Assembly (NCBI RefSeq): GCF_029227915.1
Contig: NC_079877.1
Location: forward strand, 4,466,001 to 4,530,000
Direction of reading: 5' to 3'
DNA length: 64,000 nt
Origin: Hydractinia symbiolongicarpus
Taxonomy: Eukaryota > Cnidaria > Hydrozoa > Anthoathecata > Hydractiniidae
Shown here: one piece after another, positions 18,543-33,200 of the stretch
How positions within the stretch are numbered: the stretch's first letter is position 1
Layout: every line of letters begins with the position of its first letter
Translations under genes and position numbers: made by a program
The notes under the pieces: model-generated
What the model was told of the DNA's origin: nothing
The model's database searches: none
Seen by the model: the letters and a program-made list of their open reading frames with translations, nothing else

Positions 18543-20827
18543 TCGTTCGGGAAATGAGTTTACTCCCTGGGTACTTTCTTTGTATACTTTTGACTATACG
18601 GGACGAGTCTGGGATTTACGGGAAATCGCGGATTTTCGTTTGCCGGCGATTAAACTTCTTTTATTCAGCGTCCCATCAAAAATGAAAATATTCTTGAAAA
18701 CTACAAGTCTCATGCGTTTAGTGGTAAAAAAATAAAATAAAAAATCGTTCGGGAAATGAGTTTACTCCCTGGGTACTTTCTTTGTATACTTTTGACTATA
18801 CGGGACAAGCCCGGGTTTTACGGGAAATCGCGGGTTTTCGTTTGCCGGCGATTAAACTTCTTTTATTCAGCGTCTCATCAAAAATGAAAACATTTTTAAA
18901 AACTACAAGTCTTATGCGTTTTAGTGGTGAAAAAATAATTTAAAAAATCGTTCGGGAAATGAGTTTACTCCCTGGGTACTTTCTTTGTATACTTTTGACT
19001 ATACGGGCCGAGTCCGGGATTTAGGGAAATCGCAGGTTTTCGTTTGCCGGCGATTAAAGTGCTCTTATTCAGCGTCTCATCAAAAATGAAAACATTTTTG
19101 AAAACTACAAGTCTCATGCGTTTTAGTGGTGAAAAAATAATTTAAAAAATCGTTCGGGAAATGAGTTTACTCCCTGGGTACTTTCTTTGTATACTTTTGA
19201 CTATACGGGCCAAGCCAGGATTTACGGGAAATCGCGGGTTTTCGTTTGCCGGCAATTAAACTTCTTTTATTCAGCGTCTCATCAAAAATGAAAACATTTT
19301 TAAAAACTACAAGTCTCATACGTTTTAGTGGTGAAAAAATAATTTAAAAATTCGTTCGGGAAATGAGTTTACTCACTGGGTACTTTCTTTGTATACTTTT
19401 GACTATACGGGCCAAGCCCGGGATTTACGGGAAATCGCGGGTTTTCGTTTGCCGGCGATTAAACATCTTTTATTCAGCGTCTCATCGAAAATGAAAACAT
19501 TTTTGAAAACTACAAGTCTCATGCGTTTTAGTGGTAAAAAAATAAAATAAAAAATCATTCGGGAAATGAGTTTACTCCCTGGGTACTTTCTTTGTATACT
19601 TTTGACTATACGGGACAAGCCCGGGTTTTACGGGAAATCGCGGGTTTTCGTTTGCCGGCGATTAAACTTCTTTTATTCAGCGTCTCATCAAAAATGAAAA
19701 CATTTTTAAAAACTACAAGTCTTATGCGTTTTAGTGGTGAAAAAATAATTTAAAAAATCGTTCGGGAAATGAGTTTACTCCCTGGGTACTTTCTTTGTAT
19801 ACTTTTGACTATACGGGCCGAGTCCGGGATTTAGGGAAATCGCAGGTTTTCGTTTGCCGGCGATTAAAGTGCTTTTATTCCGCGTCTCATCAAAAATGAA
19901 AACATTTTTGAAAACTACAAGTCTTATGCGTTTTAGTGGTGAAAAAATAATTTAAAAAATCGTTCTGGAAATGAGTTTACTCCATGGGTACTTTCTTTGT
20001 ATACTTTTGACTATACGGCCGAGTCCGGGATTTAGGGAAATCGCAGGTTTTCGTTTGCCGGCGATTAAAGTGCTTTTATTCAGCGTCTCATCAAAAAAGA
20101 AAACATTTTTGAAAACTACAAGTCTCATTCGTTTTAGTGGTGAAAAAATAATTTAAAAAATCGTTCGGGAAATGAGTTTACTCCCTGGGTACTTTCTTTG
20201 TATACTTTTGACTATACGGGCCAAGCCGGGATTTACGGGAAATCGCGGGTTTTCGTTTGCCGGCGATTAAACTTCTTTTATTCAGCGTCTCATCAAAAAT
20301 GAAAACATTTTTAAAAACTACAAGTCTCATACGTTTTAGTGGTGAAAAAATAATTTAAAAATTCGTTCGGGAAATGAGTTTACTCACTGGGTACTTTCTT
20401 TGTATACTTTTGACTATACGGGCCAAGCCCGGGATTTACGGGATATCGCGGGTTTTCGTTTGCCGGCGATTAAACATCTTTTATTCAGCGTCTCATCAAA
20501 AATGAAAACATTTTTGAAAACTACAAGTCTCATGCGTTTTAGTGGTGAAAAAATAATTTAAAAAATCGTTCGGGAAATGAGTTTACTCCCTGGGTACTTT
20601 CTTTGTATACTTTTGACCATACGGGACGAGTCTGGGATTTACGGGAAATCGCGGATTTTCGTTTGCCGGCGATTAAACTTCTTTTATTCAGCGTCCCATC
20701 AAAAATGAAAATATTCTTGAAAACTACAAGTCTCATGCGTTTAGTGGTAAAAAAATAAAATAAAAAATCGTTCGGGAAATGAGTTTACTCCCTGGGTACT
20801 TTCTTTGTATACTTTTGACTATACGGG
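18543..20827. repeat. 2.3-kb satellite block, copy at right
   Basis: Partner of 13486-15770 at +5,057 bp. Confidence 0.8.
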
Positions 20828-23800
20828 CCAAGCCGGGATTTACGGGAAATCGCGGGTTTTCGTTTGCCGGCGATTAAACTTCTTTTATTCAGCGTCTCAT
20901 CAAAAATGAAAACATTTTTAAAAACTACAAGTCTCATACGTTTTAGTGGTGAAAAAATAATTTAAAAATTCGTTCGGGAAATGAGTTTACTCACTGGGTA
21001 CTTTCTTTGTATACTTTTGACTATACGGGCCAAGCCCGGGATTTACGGGAAATCGCGGGTTTTCGTTTGCCGGCGATTAAACATCTTTTATGGAGCGTCT
21101 CATCAAAAATGAAAACATTTTTGAAAACTACAAGTCTCATGCGTTTTAGTGGTGAAAAAATAATTTAAAAAATCGTTCAGGAAATGAGTTTACTCCCTGG
21201 GTACTTTCTTTGTATACTTTTGACTATACGGGACGAGTCTGGGATTTACGGGAAATCGCGGATTTTCGTTTGCCGGCGATTAAACTTCTTTTATTCAGCG
21301 TCCCATCAAAAATGAAAATATTCTTGAAAACTACAAGTCTCATGCGTTTAGTGGTAAAAAAATAAAATAAAAAATCGTTCGGGAAATGAGTTTACTCCTT
21401 GGGTACTTTCTTTGTATACTTTTGACTATACGGGACAAGCCGGGGTTTTACGGGAAATCGCGGGTTTTCGTTTGCCGGCGATTAAACTTCTTTTATTCAG
21501 CGTCTCATCAAAAATGAAAACATTTTTAAAAACTACAAGTCTTATGCGTTTTAGTGGTGAAAAAATAATTTAAAAAATCGTTCGGGAAATGAGTTTACTC
21601 CCTGGGTACTTTCTTTGTATACTTTTGACTATACGGGCCAAGCCGGGATTTACGGGAAATCGCGGGTTTTCGTTTGCCGGCGATTAAACTTCTTTTATTC
21701 AGCGTCTCATCAAAAATGAACACATTTTTAAAAACTACAAGTCTCATACGTTTTAGTGGTGAAAAAATAATTTAAAAATTCGTTCGGGAAATGAGTTTAC
21801 TCACTGGGTACTTTCTTTGTATACTTTTGACTATACGGGCCAAGCCCGGGATTTACGGAAAATCGCGGATTTTCGTTTGCCGGCGATTAAACTTCTTTTA
21901 TTCAGCGTCCCATCAAAAATGAAAATATTCTTGAAAACTACAAGTCTCATGCGTTTAGTGGTAAAAAAATAAAATAAAAAATCGTTCGGGAAATGAGTTT
22001 ACTCCTTGGGTACTTTCTTTGTATACTTTTGACTATACGGGACAAGCCGGGGTTTTACGGGAAATCGCGGGTTTTCGTTTGCCGGCGATTAAACTTCTTT
22101 TATTCAGCGTCTCATCAAAAATGAAAACATTTTTAAAAACTACAAGTCTTATCCGTTTTAGTGGTGAAAAAATAATTTAAAAAATCGTTCGGGAAATGAG
22201 TTTACTCCCTGGGTACTTTCTTTGTATACTTTTGACTATACGGGCCAAGCCGGGATTTACGGGAAATCGCGGGTTTTCGTTTGCCGGCGATTAAACTTCT
22301 TTTATTCAGCGTCTCATCAAAAATGAAAACATTTTTAAAAACTACAAGTCTCATACGTTTTAGTGGTGAAAAAATAATTTAAAAATTCGTTCGGGAAATG
22401 AGTTTACTCACTGGGTACTTTCTTTGTATACTTTTGACTATACGGGCCAAGCCCGGGATTTACGGAAAATCGCGGGTTTTCGTTTGCCGGCGATTAAACA
22501 TCTTTTATTCAGCGTCTCATCAAAAATGAAAACATTTTTGAAAACTACAAGTCTCATGCGTTTTAGTGGTGAAAAAATAATTTAAAAAATCGTTCGGGAA
22601 ATGAGTTTACTCCCTGGGTACTTTCTTTGTATACTTTTGACTATACGGGACGAGTCTGGGATTTACGGGAAATCGCGGATTTTCGTTTGCCGGCGATTAA
22701 ACTTCTTTTATTCAGCGTCCCATCAAAAATGAAAATATTCTTGAAAACTACAAGTCTCATGCGTTTAGTGGTAAAAAAATAAAATAAAAAATCGTTCGGG
22801 AAATGAGTTTACTCCTTGGGTACTTTCTTTGTATACTTTTGACTATACGGGACAAGCCGGGGTTTTACGGGAAATCGCGGGTTTTCGTTTGCCGGCGATT
22901 AAACTTCTTTTATTCAGCGTCTCATCAAAAATGAAAACATTTTTAAAAACTACAAGTCTTATGCGTTTTAGTGGTGAAAAAATAATTTAAAAAATCGTTC
23001 GGGAAATGAGTTTACTCCCTGGGTACTTTCTTTGTATACTTTTGACTATACGGGCCGAGTCCGGGATTTAGGGAAATCGCAGGTTTTCGTTTGCCGGCGA
23101 TTAAAGTGCTTTTATTCAGCGTCTCATCAAAAATGAAAACATTTTTGAAAACTACAAGTCTCATGCGTTTTAGTGGCGAAAAAATAATTTAAAAAATCGT
23201 TCGGGAAATGAGTTTACTCCCTGGGTACTTTCTTTGTATACTTTTGACTATACGGGCCAAGCCAGGATTTACGGGAAATCGCGGGTTTTCGTTTGCCGGC
23301 GATTAAACTTCTTTTATTCAGCGTCTCATCAAAAATGAAAACATTTTTAAAAACTACAAGTCTCATACGTTTTAGTGGTGAAAAAATAATTTAAAAATTC
23401 GTTCGGGAAATGAGTTTACTCACTGGGTACTTTCTTTGTATACTTTTGACCATACGGGCCAAGCCCGGGATTTACGGGAAATCGCGGGTTTTCGTTTGCC
23501 GGCGATTAAACATCTTTTATTCAGCGTCTCATCGAAAATGAAAACATTTTTGAAAACTACAAGTCTCATGCGTTTTAGTGGTGAAAAAATAATTTAAAAA
23601 ATCGTTCGGGAAATGAGTTTACTCCCTGGGTACTTTCTTTGTATACTTTTGACTATACGGGCCGAGTCCGGGATTTACGGGAAATCGCGGGTTTTCGTTT
23701 GCCGGCGATTAAACTTCTTTTATTCAGCGTCTCATCAAAAATGAAAACATTTTTAAAAACTACAAGTCTTATGCGTTTTAGTGGTGAAAAAATAATTTAA

Positions 23801-26044
23801 AAAATCGTTCTGGAAATGAGTTTACTCCCTGGGTACTTTCTTTGTATACTTTTGACTATACGGGCCGAGTCCGGGATTTAGGGAAATCGCAGGTTTTCGT
23901 TTGCCGGCGATTAAAGCGCTTTTATTCAGCGTCTCATTAAAAATGAAAACATTTTTGAAAACTACAAGTCTCATGCGTTTTAGTGGTGAAAAAATAATTT
24001 AAAAAATCGTTCGGGAAATGAGTTTACTCCCTGGGTACTTTCTATGTATACTTTTGACTATACGGGCCAAGCCAGGATTTACGGGAAATCGCGGGTTTTC
24101 GTTTGCCGGCGATTAAACTTCTTTTATTTAGCGTCTCATCAAAAATGAAAACATTTTTAAAAACTACAAGTCTCATACGTTTTAGTGGTGAAAAAATAAT
24201 TTAAAACTTCTTTCGGGAAATGAGTTTACTCACTGGGTACTTTCTTTGTATACTTTTGACTATACGGGCCAAGCCCGGGATTTACGGAAAATGGCGGGTT
24301 TTCGTTTGCCGGCGATTAAACATCTTTTATTCAGCGTCTCATCAAAAATGAAAACATTTTTGAAAACTACAAGTCTCATGCGTTTTAGTGGTGAAAAAAT
24401 AATTTAAAAAATCGTTCGGGAAATGAGTTTACTCCCTGGGTACTTTCTTTGTATACTTTTGACTATACGGGCCGAGTCCGGGATTTACGGGAAATCGCGG
24501 GTTTTCGTTTGCCGGCGATTAAACTTCTTTTATTCAGCGTCTCATCAAAAATGAAAACATTTTTAAAAACTACAAGTCTTATGCGTTTTAGTGGTGAAAA
24601 AATAATTTAAAAAATCGTTCTGGAAATGAGTTTACTCCCTGGGTACTTTCTTTGTATACTTTTGACTATACGGGCCGAGTCCGGGATTTAGGGAAATCGC
24701 AGGTTTTCGTTTGCCGGCGATTAAAGTGCTTTTATTCAGCGTCTCATTAAAAATGAAAACATTTTTGAAAACTACAAGTCTCATGCGTTTTAGTGGTGAA
24801 AAAATAATTTAAAAAATCGTTCGGGAAATGAGTTTACTCCCTGGGTACTTTCTATGTATACTTTTGACTATACGGGCCAAGCCAGGATTTACGGGAAATC
24901 GCGGGTTTTCGTTTGCCGGCGATTAAACATCTTTTATTCAGCGTCTCATCAAAAATGAAAACATTTTTGAAAACTACAAGTCTCATGCGTTTTAGTGGTG
25001 AAAAAATAATTTAAAAAATCGTTCGGGAAATGAGTTTACTCCCTGGGTACTTTCTTTGTATACTTTTGACTATACGGGCCGAGTCCGGGATTTACGGGAA
25101 ATCGCGGATTTTCGTTTGCCGGCGATTAAACGTCTTTTATTCAGCGTCCCATCAAAAATGAAAATATTCTTGAAAACTACAAGTCTCATGCGTTTAGTGG
25201 TAAAAAAATAATATAAAAAATCGTTCGGGAAATGAGTTTACTCCCTGGGTACTTTCTTTGTATACTTTTGACTATACGGGACAAGCCTGGGATTTACGGG
25301 AAATCGCGGGTTTTCGTTTGCCGGCGATTAAACTTCTTTTATTCAGCGTCTCATCAAAAATGAAAACATTTTTGAAAACTACAAGTCTCATGCGTTTTAG
25401 TGGTGAAAAAATAATTTAAAAAATCGTTTGGGAAATTAGTTTACTCCCTGGGTACTTTCTTTGTATACTTTTGACTATACGGGCCAAGCCCTAGATTTAA
25501 GGGAAAACGCGGGATTTCGTTTGCCGGCGATTAAACTGCGTTTATTCAGCGTCTCATCAAAATGAAAACATTTTTGAAAACTACAAGTCTCATGCGTTTT
25601 AGTGGTGAAAAAGTAACTTAAAGAATCTTTCGGGAAATGAGTTTACTCCCTGGGTACTTTCTTTGTATACTTTTGACTATACGGGCCAAACCCGGGATTT
25701 ACGGGAAATCGCGGGTTTTCGTTTTCCGGCGATTAAACTTCTTTTATTCAGCGTCTCATCAAAAATGAAAACATTTTTAAAAACTACAAGTCTTATGCGT
25801 TTTAGTGGTGAAAAAATAATTTAAAAAATCGTTCGGGAAATGAGTTTACTCCCTGGGTACTTTCTTTGTATACTTTTGACTATACGGGCCAAGCCCGGGA
25901 TTTACGGGAAATCGCGGGTTTTCGTTTGCCGGCGATTAAACATCTTTTATTCAGCGTCTCATCAAAAATGAAAACATTTTTGAAAACTACAAGTCTCATG
26001 CGTTTTAGTGGTGAGAAAATAATTTAAAAAATCGTTCGGGAAAT

Positions 26045-27260
26045 GAGTTTACTTCCTGGGTACTTTCTTTGTATACTTTTGACTATACGGGCCGAGTCCG
26101 GGATTTACGGGAAATCGCGGATTTTCGTTTGCCGGCGATTAAACTTCTTTTATTCAGCGTCCCATCAAAAATGAAAATATTCTTGAAAACTACAAGTCTC
26201 ATGCGTTTAATGGTAAAAAAATAATATAAAAAATCGTTCGGGAAATGAAATTACTCCCTGGGTACTTTCTTTGTATACTTTTGACTATACGGCCCAAGCC
26301 CGGGATTTACGGGAAATCGCGGGTTTTCGTTTGCCGGCGATTAAACTTCTTTTATTCAGCGTCTCATCAAAAATGAAAACATTTTTAAAAACTACAAGTC
26401 TTATGCGTTTTAGTGGTGAAAAAATAATTTAAAAAATCGTTCTGGAAATGAGTTTACTCCCTGGGTACTTTCTTTGTATACTTTTGACTATACGGGCCGA
26501 GTCCGGGATTTAGGGAAATCGCAGGTTTTCGTTTGCCGGCGATTAAACTTCTTTTATTCATCGTCTCATCAAAAATGAAAACATTTTTAAAAACTACAAG
26601 TCTTATGCGTTTTAGTGGTGAAAAAATAATTTAAAAAATCGTTCGGGAAATGAGTTTACTTCCTGGGTACTTTCTTTGTATACTTTTGACTATACGGGCC
26701 GAGTCCGGGATTTACGGGAAATCGCGGATTTTCGTTTGCCGGCGATTAAACTTCTTTTATTCAGCGTCCCATCAAAAATGAAAATATTCTTGAAAACTAC
26801 AAGTCTCATGCGTTTAATGGTAAAAAAATAATATAAAAAATCGTTCGGGAAATGAAATTACTCCCTGGGTACTTTCTTTGTATACTTTTGACTATACGGC
26901 CCAAGCCCGGGATTTACGGGAAATCGCGGGTTTTCGTTTGCCGGCGATTAAACTTCTTTTATTCAGCGTCTCATCAAAAATGAAAACATTTTTAAAAACT
27001 ACAAGTCTTATGCGTTTTAGTGGTGAAAAAATAATTTAAAAAATCGTTCTGGAAATGAGTTTACTCCCTGGGTACTTTCTTTGTATACTTTTGACTATAC
27101 GGGCCGAGTCCGGGATTTAGGGAAATCGCAGGTTTTCGTTTGCCGGCGATTAAACTTCTTTTATTCATCGTCTCATCAAAAATGAAAACATTTTTAAAAA
27201 CTACAAGTCTTATGCGTTTTAGTGGTGAAAAAATAATTTAAAAAATCGTTCGGGAAATGA
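26045..27260. repeat. Trimer (607 bp) in tandem duplicate
   Basis: Three monomers are repeated at 607 bp. The rare TTTACTTCCTGGG occurs with its A at 26051 and at 26658, and TTTATTCATCGTC recurs at the same offset. The same duplicate is present in the other large copy (42644 and 43251), so it is older than the large duplication. Confidence 0.8.
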
Positions 27261-30200
27261 GTTTACTCCCTGGTTACTTTCTTTGTATACTTTTCACTAT
27301 ACGGGCCAAGCCCGGGATTTACGGGAAATCGCGGTTTTTCGTTTGCCGGCGATTAAACATCTTTTATTCAGCGTCTCATCAAAAATGAAAACATTTTTAA
27401 AAACTACAAGTCTTATGCGTTTTAGTGGTGAAAAAATAATTTAAAAAATCGTTCGGGAAATGAGTTTACTCCCTGGTTACTTTCTTTGTATACTTTTCAC
27501 TATACGGGCCAAGCCCGGGATTTACGGGAAATCGCGGTTTTTCGTTTGCCGGCGATTAAACATCTTTTATTCAGCGTCTCATCAAAAATGAAAACATTTT
27601 TGAAAACTACAAGTCTTATGCGTTTTAGTGGTGAAAAAATAATTTAAAAAATCGTTCGGGAAATGAGTTTACTCACTGGGTACTTTCTTTGTATACTTTT
27701 GACTATACGGGCCAAGCAAGGGATTTACGGGAAATCGCGGGTTTTCGTTTGCCGGCGATTAAACATCTTTTATTCAGCGTCTCATCAAAAATGAAAACAT
27801 TTTTGAAAACTACAAGTCCCATGCGTTTTAGTGGTGAAAAAATAATTTAAAAAATCGTTCGGGAAATGAGTTTACTCCCTGGGTACTTTCTTTGTATACT
27901 TTTGACTATACGGGCCGAGTCCGGGATTTACGGGAAATCGCGGATTTTCGTTTGCCGGCGATTAAACTTCTTTTATTCAGCGTCCCATCAAAAATGAAAA
28001 TATTCTTGAAAACTACAAGTCTCATGCGTTTAGTGGTAAAAAAATAATATAAAAAATCGTTCGGGAAATGAAATTACTCCCTGGGTACTTTCTTTGTATA
28101 CTTTTGACTATACGGCCCAAGCCCGGGATTTACGGGAAATCGCGGGTTTTCGTTTGCCGGCGATTAAACTTCTTTTATTCAGCGTCTCATCAAAAATGAA
28201 AACATTTTTAAAAACTACAAGTCTTATGCGTTTTAGTGGTGAAAAAATAATTTAAAAAATCGTTCTGGAAATGAGTTTACTCCCTGGGTACTTTCTTTGT
28301 ATACTTTTGACTATACGGGCCGAGTCCGGGATTTAGGGAAATCGCAGGTTTTCGTTTGCCGGCGATTAAACTTCTTTTATTCAGCGTCTCATCAAAAATG
28401 AAAACATTTTTAAAAACTACAAGTCTTATGCGTTTTAGTGGTGAAAAAATAATTTAAAAAATCGTTCGGGAAATGAGTTTACTCCCTGGGTACTTTCTTT
28501 GTATACTTTTCACTATACGGGCCAAACCCGGGATTTACGGGAAATCGCGGTTTTTCGTTTGCCGGCGATTAAACATCTTTTATTCAGCGTCTCATCAAAA
28601 ATGAAAACATTTTTGAAAACTACAAGTCTTATGCGTTTTAGTGGTGAAAAAATAATTTAAAAAATCGTTCAAGAAATGAGTTTACTCCCTGGGTACTTTC
28701 TTTGTATACTTTTGACTATACGGGCCGAGTCCGGGATTTACGGGAAATCGCGGATTTTCGTTTGCCGGCGATTAAACTTCTTTTATTCAGCGTCCCATCA
28801 AAAATGAAAATATTCTTGAAAACTACAAGTCTCATGCGTTTAGTGGTAAAAAAATAATATAAAAAATCGTTCGGGAAATGAAATTACTCCCTGGGTACTT
28901 TCTTTGTATACTTTTGACTATACGGCCCAAGCCCGGGATTTACGGGAAATCGCGGGTTTTCGTTTGCCGGCGATTAAACTTCTTTTATTCAGCGTCTCAT
29001 CAAAAATGAAAACATTTTTAAAAACTACAAGTCTTATGCGTTTTAGTGGTGAAAAAATAATTTAAAAAATCGTTCTGGAAATGAGTTTACTCCCTGGGTA
29101 CTTTCTTTGTATACTTTTGACTATACGGGCCGAGTCCGGGATTTACGGGAAATCGCGGATTTTCGTTTGCCGGCGATTAAACTTCTTTTATTCAGCGTCC
29201 CATCAAAAATGAAAATATTCTTGAAAACTACAAGTCTCATGCGTTTAGTGGTAAAAAAATAATATAAAAAATCGTTCGGGAAATGAAATTACTCCCTGGG
29301 TACTTTCTTTGTATACTTTTGACTATACGGCCCAAGCCCGGGATTTACGGGAAATCGCGGGTTTTCGTTTGCCGGCGATTAAACTTCTTTTATTCAGCGT
29401 CTCATCAAAAATGAAAACATTTTTAAAAACTACAAGTCTTATGCGTTTTAGTGGTGAAAAAATAATTTAAAAAATCGTTCTGGAAATGAGTTTACTCCCT
29501 GGGTACTTTCTTTGTATACTTTTGACTATACGGGCCGAGTCCGGGATTTAGGGAAATCGCAGGTTTTCGTTTGCCGGCGATTAAACTTCTTTTATTCAGC
29601 GTCTCATCAAAAATGAAAACATTTTTAAAAACTACAAGTCTTATGCGTTTTAGTGGTGAAAAAATAATTTAAAAAATCGTTCGGGAAATGAGTTTACTCC
29701 CTGGGTACTTTCTTTGTATACTTTTGACTATACGGGCCGAGTCCGGGATTTACGGGAAATCGCGGATTTTCGTTTGCCGGCGATTAAACTTCTTTTATTC
29801 AGCGTCCCATCAAAAATGAAAATATTCTTGAAAACTACAAGTCTCATGCGTTTAGTGGTAAAAAAATAATATAAAAAATCGTTCGGGAAATGAAATTACT
29901 CCCTGGGTACTTTCTTTGTATACTTTTGACTATACGGCCCAAGCCCGGGATTTACGGGAAATCGCGGGTTTTCGTTTGCCGGCGATTAAACTTCTTTTAT
30001 TCAGCGTCTCATCAAAAATGAAAACATTTTTAAAAACTACAAGTCTTATGCGTTTTAGTGGTGAAAAAATAATTTAAAAAATCGTTCTGGAAATGAGTTT
30101 ACTCCCTGGGTACTTTCTTTGTATACTTTTGACTATACGGGCCGAGACCGGGATTTAGGGAAATCGCAGGTTTTCGTTTGCCGGCGATTAAACTTCTTTT

Positions 30201-33200
30201 ATTCAGCGTCTCATCAAAAATGAAAACATTTTTAAAAACTACAAGTCTTATGCGTTTTAGTGGTGAAAAAATAATTTAAAAAATCGTTCGGGAAATGAGT
30301 TTACTCCCTGGGTACTTTCTTTGTATACTTTTCACTATACGGGCCAAACCCGGGATTTACGGGAAATCGCGGTTTTTCGTTTGCCGGCGATTAAACATCT
30401 TTTATTCAGCGTCTCATCAAAAATGAAAACATTTTTGAAAACTACAAGTTTTATGCGTTTTAGTGGTGAAAAAATAATTTAAAAAATCGTTCGGGAAATG
30501 AGTTTACTCACTGGGTACTTTCTTTGTATACTTTTGACTATACGGGCCAAGCCCGGGATTTACGGGAAATCGCGGGTTTTCGTTTGCCGGCGATTAAACA
30601 TCTTTTATTCAGCGTCTCATCAAAAATGAAAACATTTTTGAAAACTACAAGTCCCATGCGTTTTAGTGGTGAAAAAATAATTTAAAAAATCGTTCGGGAA
30701 ATGAGTTTACTCCCTGGGTACTTTCTTTGTATACTTTTGACTATACGGGCCGAGTCCGGGATTTACGGGAAATCGTGGATTTTCGTTTGCCGGCGATTAA
30801 ACTTCTTTTATTCAGCGTCCCATCAAAAATGAAAATATTCTTGAAAACTACAAGTCTCATGCGTTTAGTGGTAAAAAAATAATATAAAAAATCGTTCGGG
30901 AAATGAAATTACTCCCTGGGTACTTTCTTTGTATACTTTTGACTATACGGCCCAAGCCCGGGATTTACGGGAAATCGCGGGCTTTCGTTTGCCGGCGATT
31001 AAACTTCTTTTATTCAGCGTCTCATCAAAAATGAAAACATTTTTAAAAACTACAAGTCTTATGCGTTTTAGTGGTGAAAAAATAATTTAAAAAATCGTTC
31101 TGGAAATGAGTTTACTCCCTGGGTACTTTCTTTGTATACTTTTGACTATACGGCCGAGTCCGGGATTTAGGGAAATCGCAGGTTTTCGTTTGCCGGCGAT
31201 TAAAGTGCTTTTATTCAGCGTCTCATCAAAAATGAAAACATTTTTGAAAACTACAAGTCTCATTCGTTTTAGTGGTGAAAAAATAATTTAAAAAATCGTT
31301 CGGGAAATGAGTTTACTCCCTGGGTACTTTCTTTGTATACTTTTGACTATACGGGCCAAGCCGGGATTTACGGGAAATCGCGGGTTTTCGTTTGCCGGCG
31401 ATTAAACTTCTTTTATTCAGCGTCTCATCAAAAATGAAAACATTTTTAAAAACTACAAGTCTCATACGTTTTAGTGGTGAAAAAATAATTTAAAAATTCG
31501 TTCGGGAAATGAGTTTACTCACTGGGTACTTTCTTTGTATACTTTTGACTATACGGGCCAAGCCCGGGATTTACGGGAAATCGCGGGTTTTCGTTTGCCG
31601 GCGATTAAAGTGCTTTTATTCAGCGTCTCATCAAAAATGAAAACATTTTTGAAAACTACAAGTCTCATGCGTTTTAGTGGTGAAAAAATAATTTAAAAAA
31701 TCGTTCGGGAAATGAGTTTACTCCCTGGGTACTTTCTTTGTATACTTTTGACTATACGGGCCAAGCCAGGATTTACGGGAAATCGCGGGTTTTCGTTTGC
31801 CGGCGATTAAACTTCTTTTATTCAGCGTCTCATCAAAAATGAAAACATTTTTAAAAACTACAAGTCTCATACGTTTTAGTGGTGAAAAAATAATTTAAAA
31901 ATTCGTTTGGGAAATGAGTTTACTCACTGGGTACTTTCTTTGTATACTTTTGACTATACGGGACAAGCCCGGGTTTTACGGGAAATCGCGGGCTTTCGTT
32001 TGCCGGCGAATAAACTTCTTTTATTCAGCGTCTCATCAAAAATGAAAACATTTTTAAAAACTACAAGTCTTATGCGTTTTAGTGGTGAAAAAATAATTTA
32101 AAAATCGTTCGGGAAATGAGTTTACTCCCTGGGTACTTTCTTTGTATACTTTTGACTATACGGGCCGAGTCCGGGATTTAGGGAAATCGCAGGTTTTCGT
32201 TTGCCGGCGATTAAAGTGCTTTTATTCAGCGTCTCATCAAAAATGAAAACATTTTTGAAAACTACAAGTCTCATGCGTTTTAGTGGTGAAAAAATAATTT
32301 AAAAAATCGTTCGGGAAATGAGTTTACTCCCTGGGTACTTTCTTTGTATACTTTTGACTATACGGGCCAAGCCAGGATTTACGGGAAATCGCGGGTTTTC
32401 GTTTGCCGGCGATTAAACTTCTTTTATTCAGCGTCTCATCAAAAATGAAAACATTTTTAAAAACTACAAGTCTCATACGTTTTAGTGGTGAAAAAATAAT
32501 TTAAAAATTCGTTTGGGAAATGAGTTTACTCACTGGGTACTTTCTCTGTATACTTTTGACTATACGGCCCAAGCCCGGGATTTACGGGAAATCGCGGGCT
32601 TTCGTTTGCCGGCGAATAAACTTCTTTTATTCAGCGTCTCATCAAAAATGAAAACATTTTTAAAAACTACAAGTCTTATGCGTTTTAGTGGTGAAAAAAT
32701 AATTTAAAAAATCGTTCTGGAAATGAGTTTACTCCCTGGGTACTTTCTTTGTATACTTTTGACTATACGGCCGAGTCCGGGATTTAGGGAAATCGCAGGT
32801 TTTCGTTTGCCGGCGATTAAAGTGCTTTTATTCAGCGTCTCATCAAAAATGAAAACATTTTTGAAAACTACAAGTCTCATTCGTTTTAGTGGTGAAAAAA
32901 TAATTTAAAAAATCGTTCGGGAAATGAGTTTACTCCCTGGGTACTTTCTTTGTATACTTTTGACTATACGGGCCAAGCCGGGATTTACGGGAAATCGCGG
33001 GTTTTCGTTTGCCGGCGATTAAACTTCTTTTATTCAGCGTCTCATCAAAAATGAAAACATTTTTAAAAACTACAAGTCTCATACGTTTTAGTGGTGAAAA
33101 AATAATTTAAAAATTCGTTCGGGAAATGAGTTTACTCACTGGGTACTTTCTTTGTATACTTTTGACTATACGGGCCAAGCCCGGGATTTACGGGAAATCG

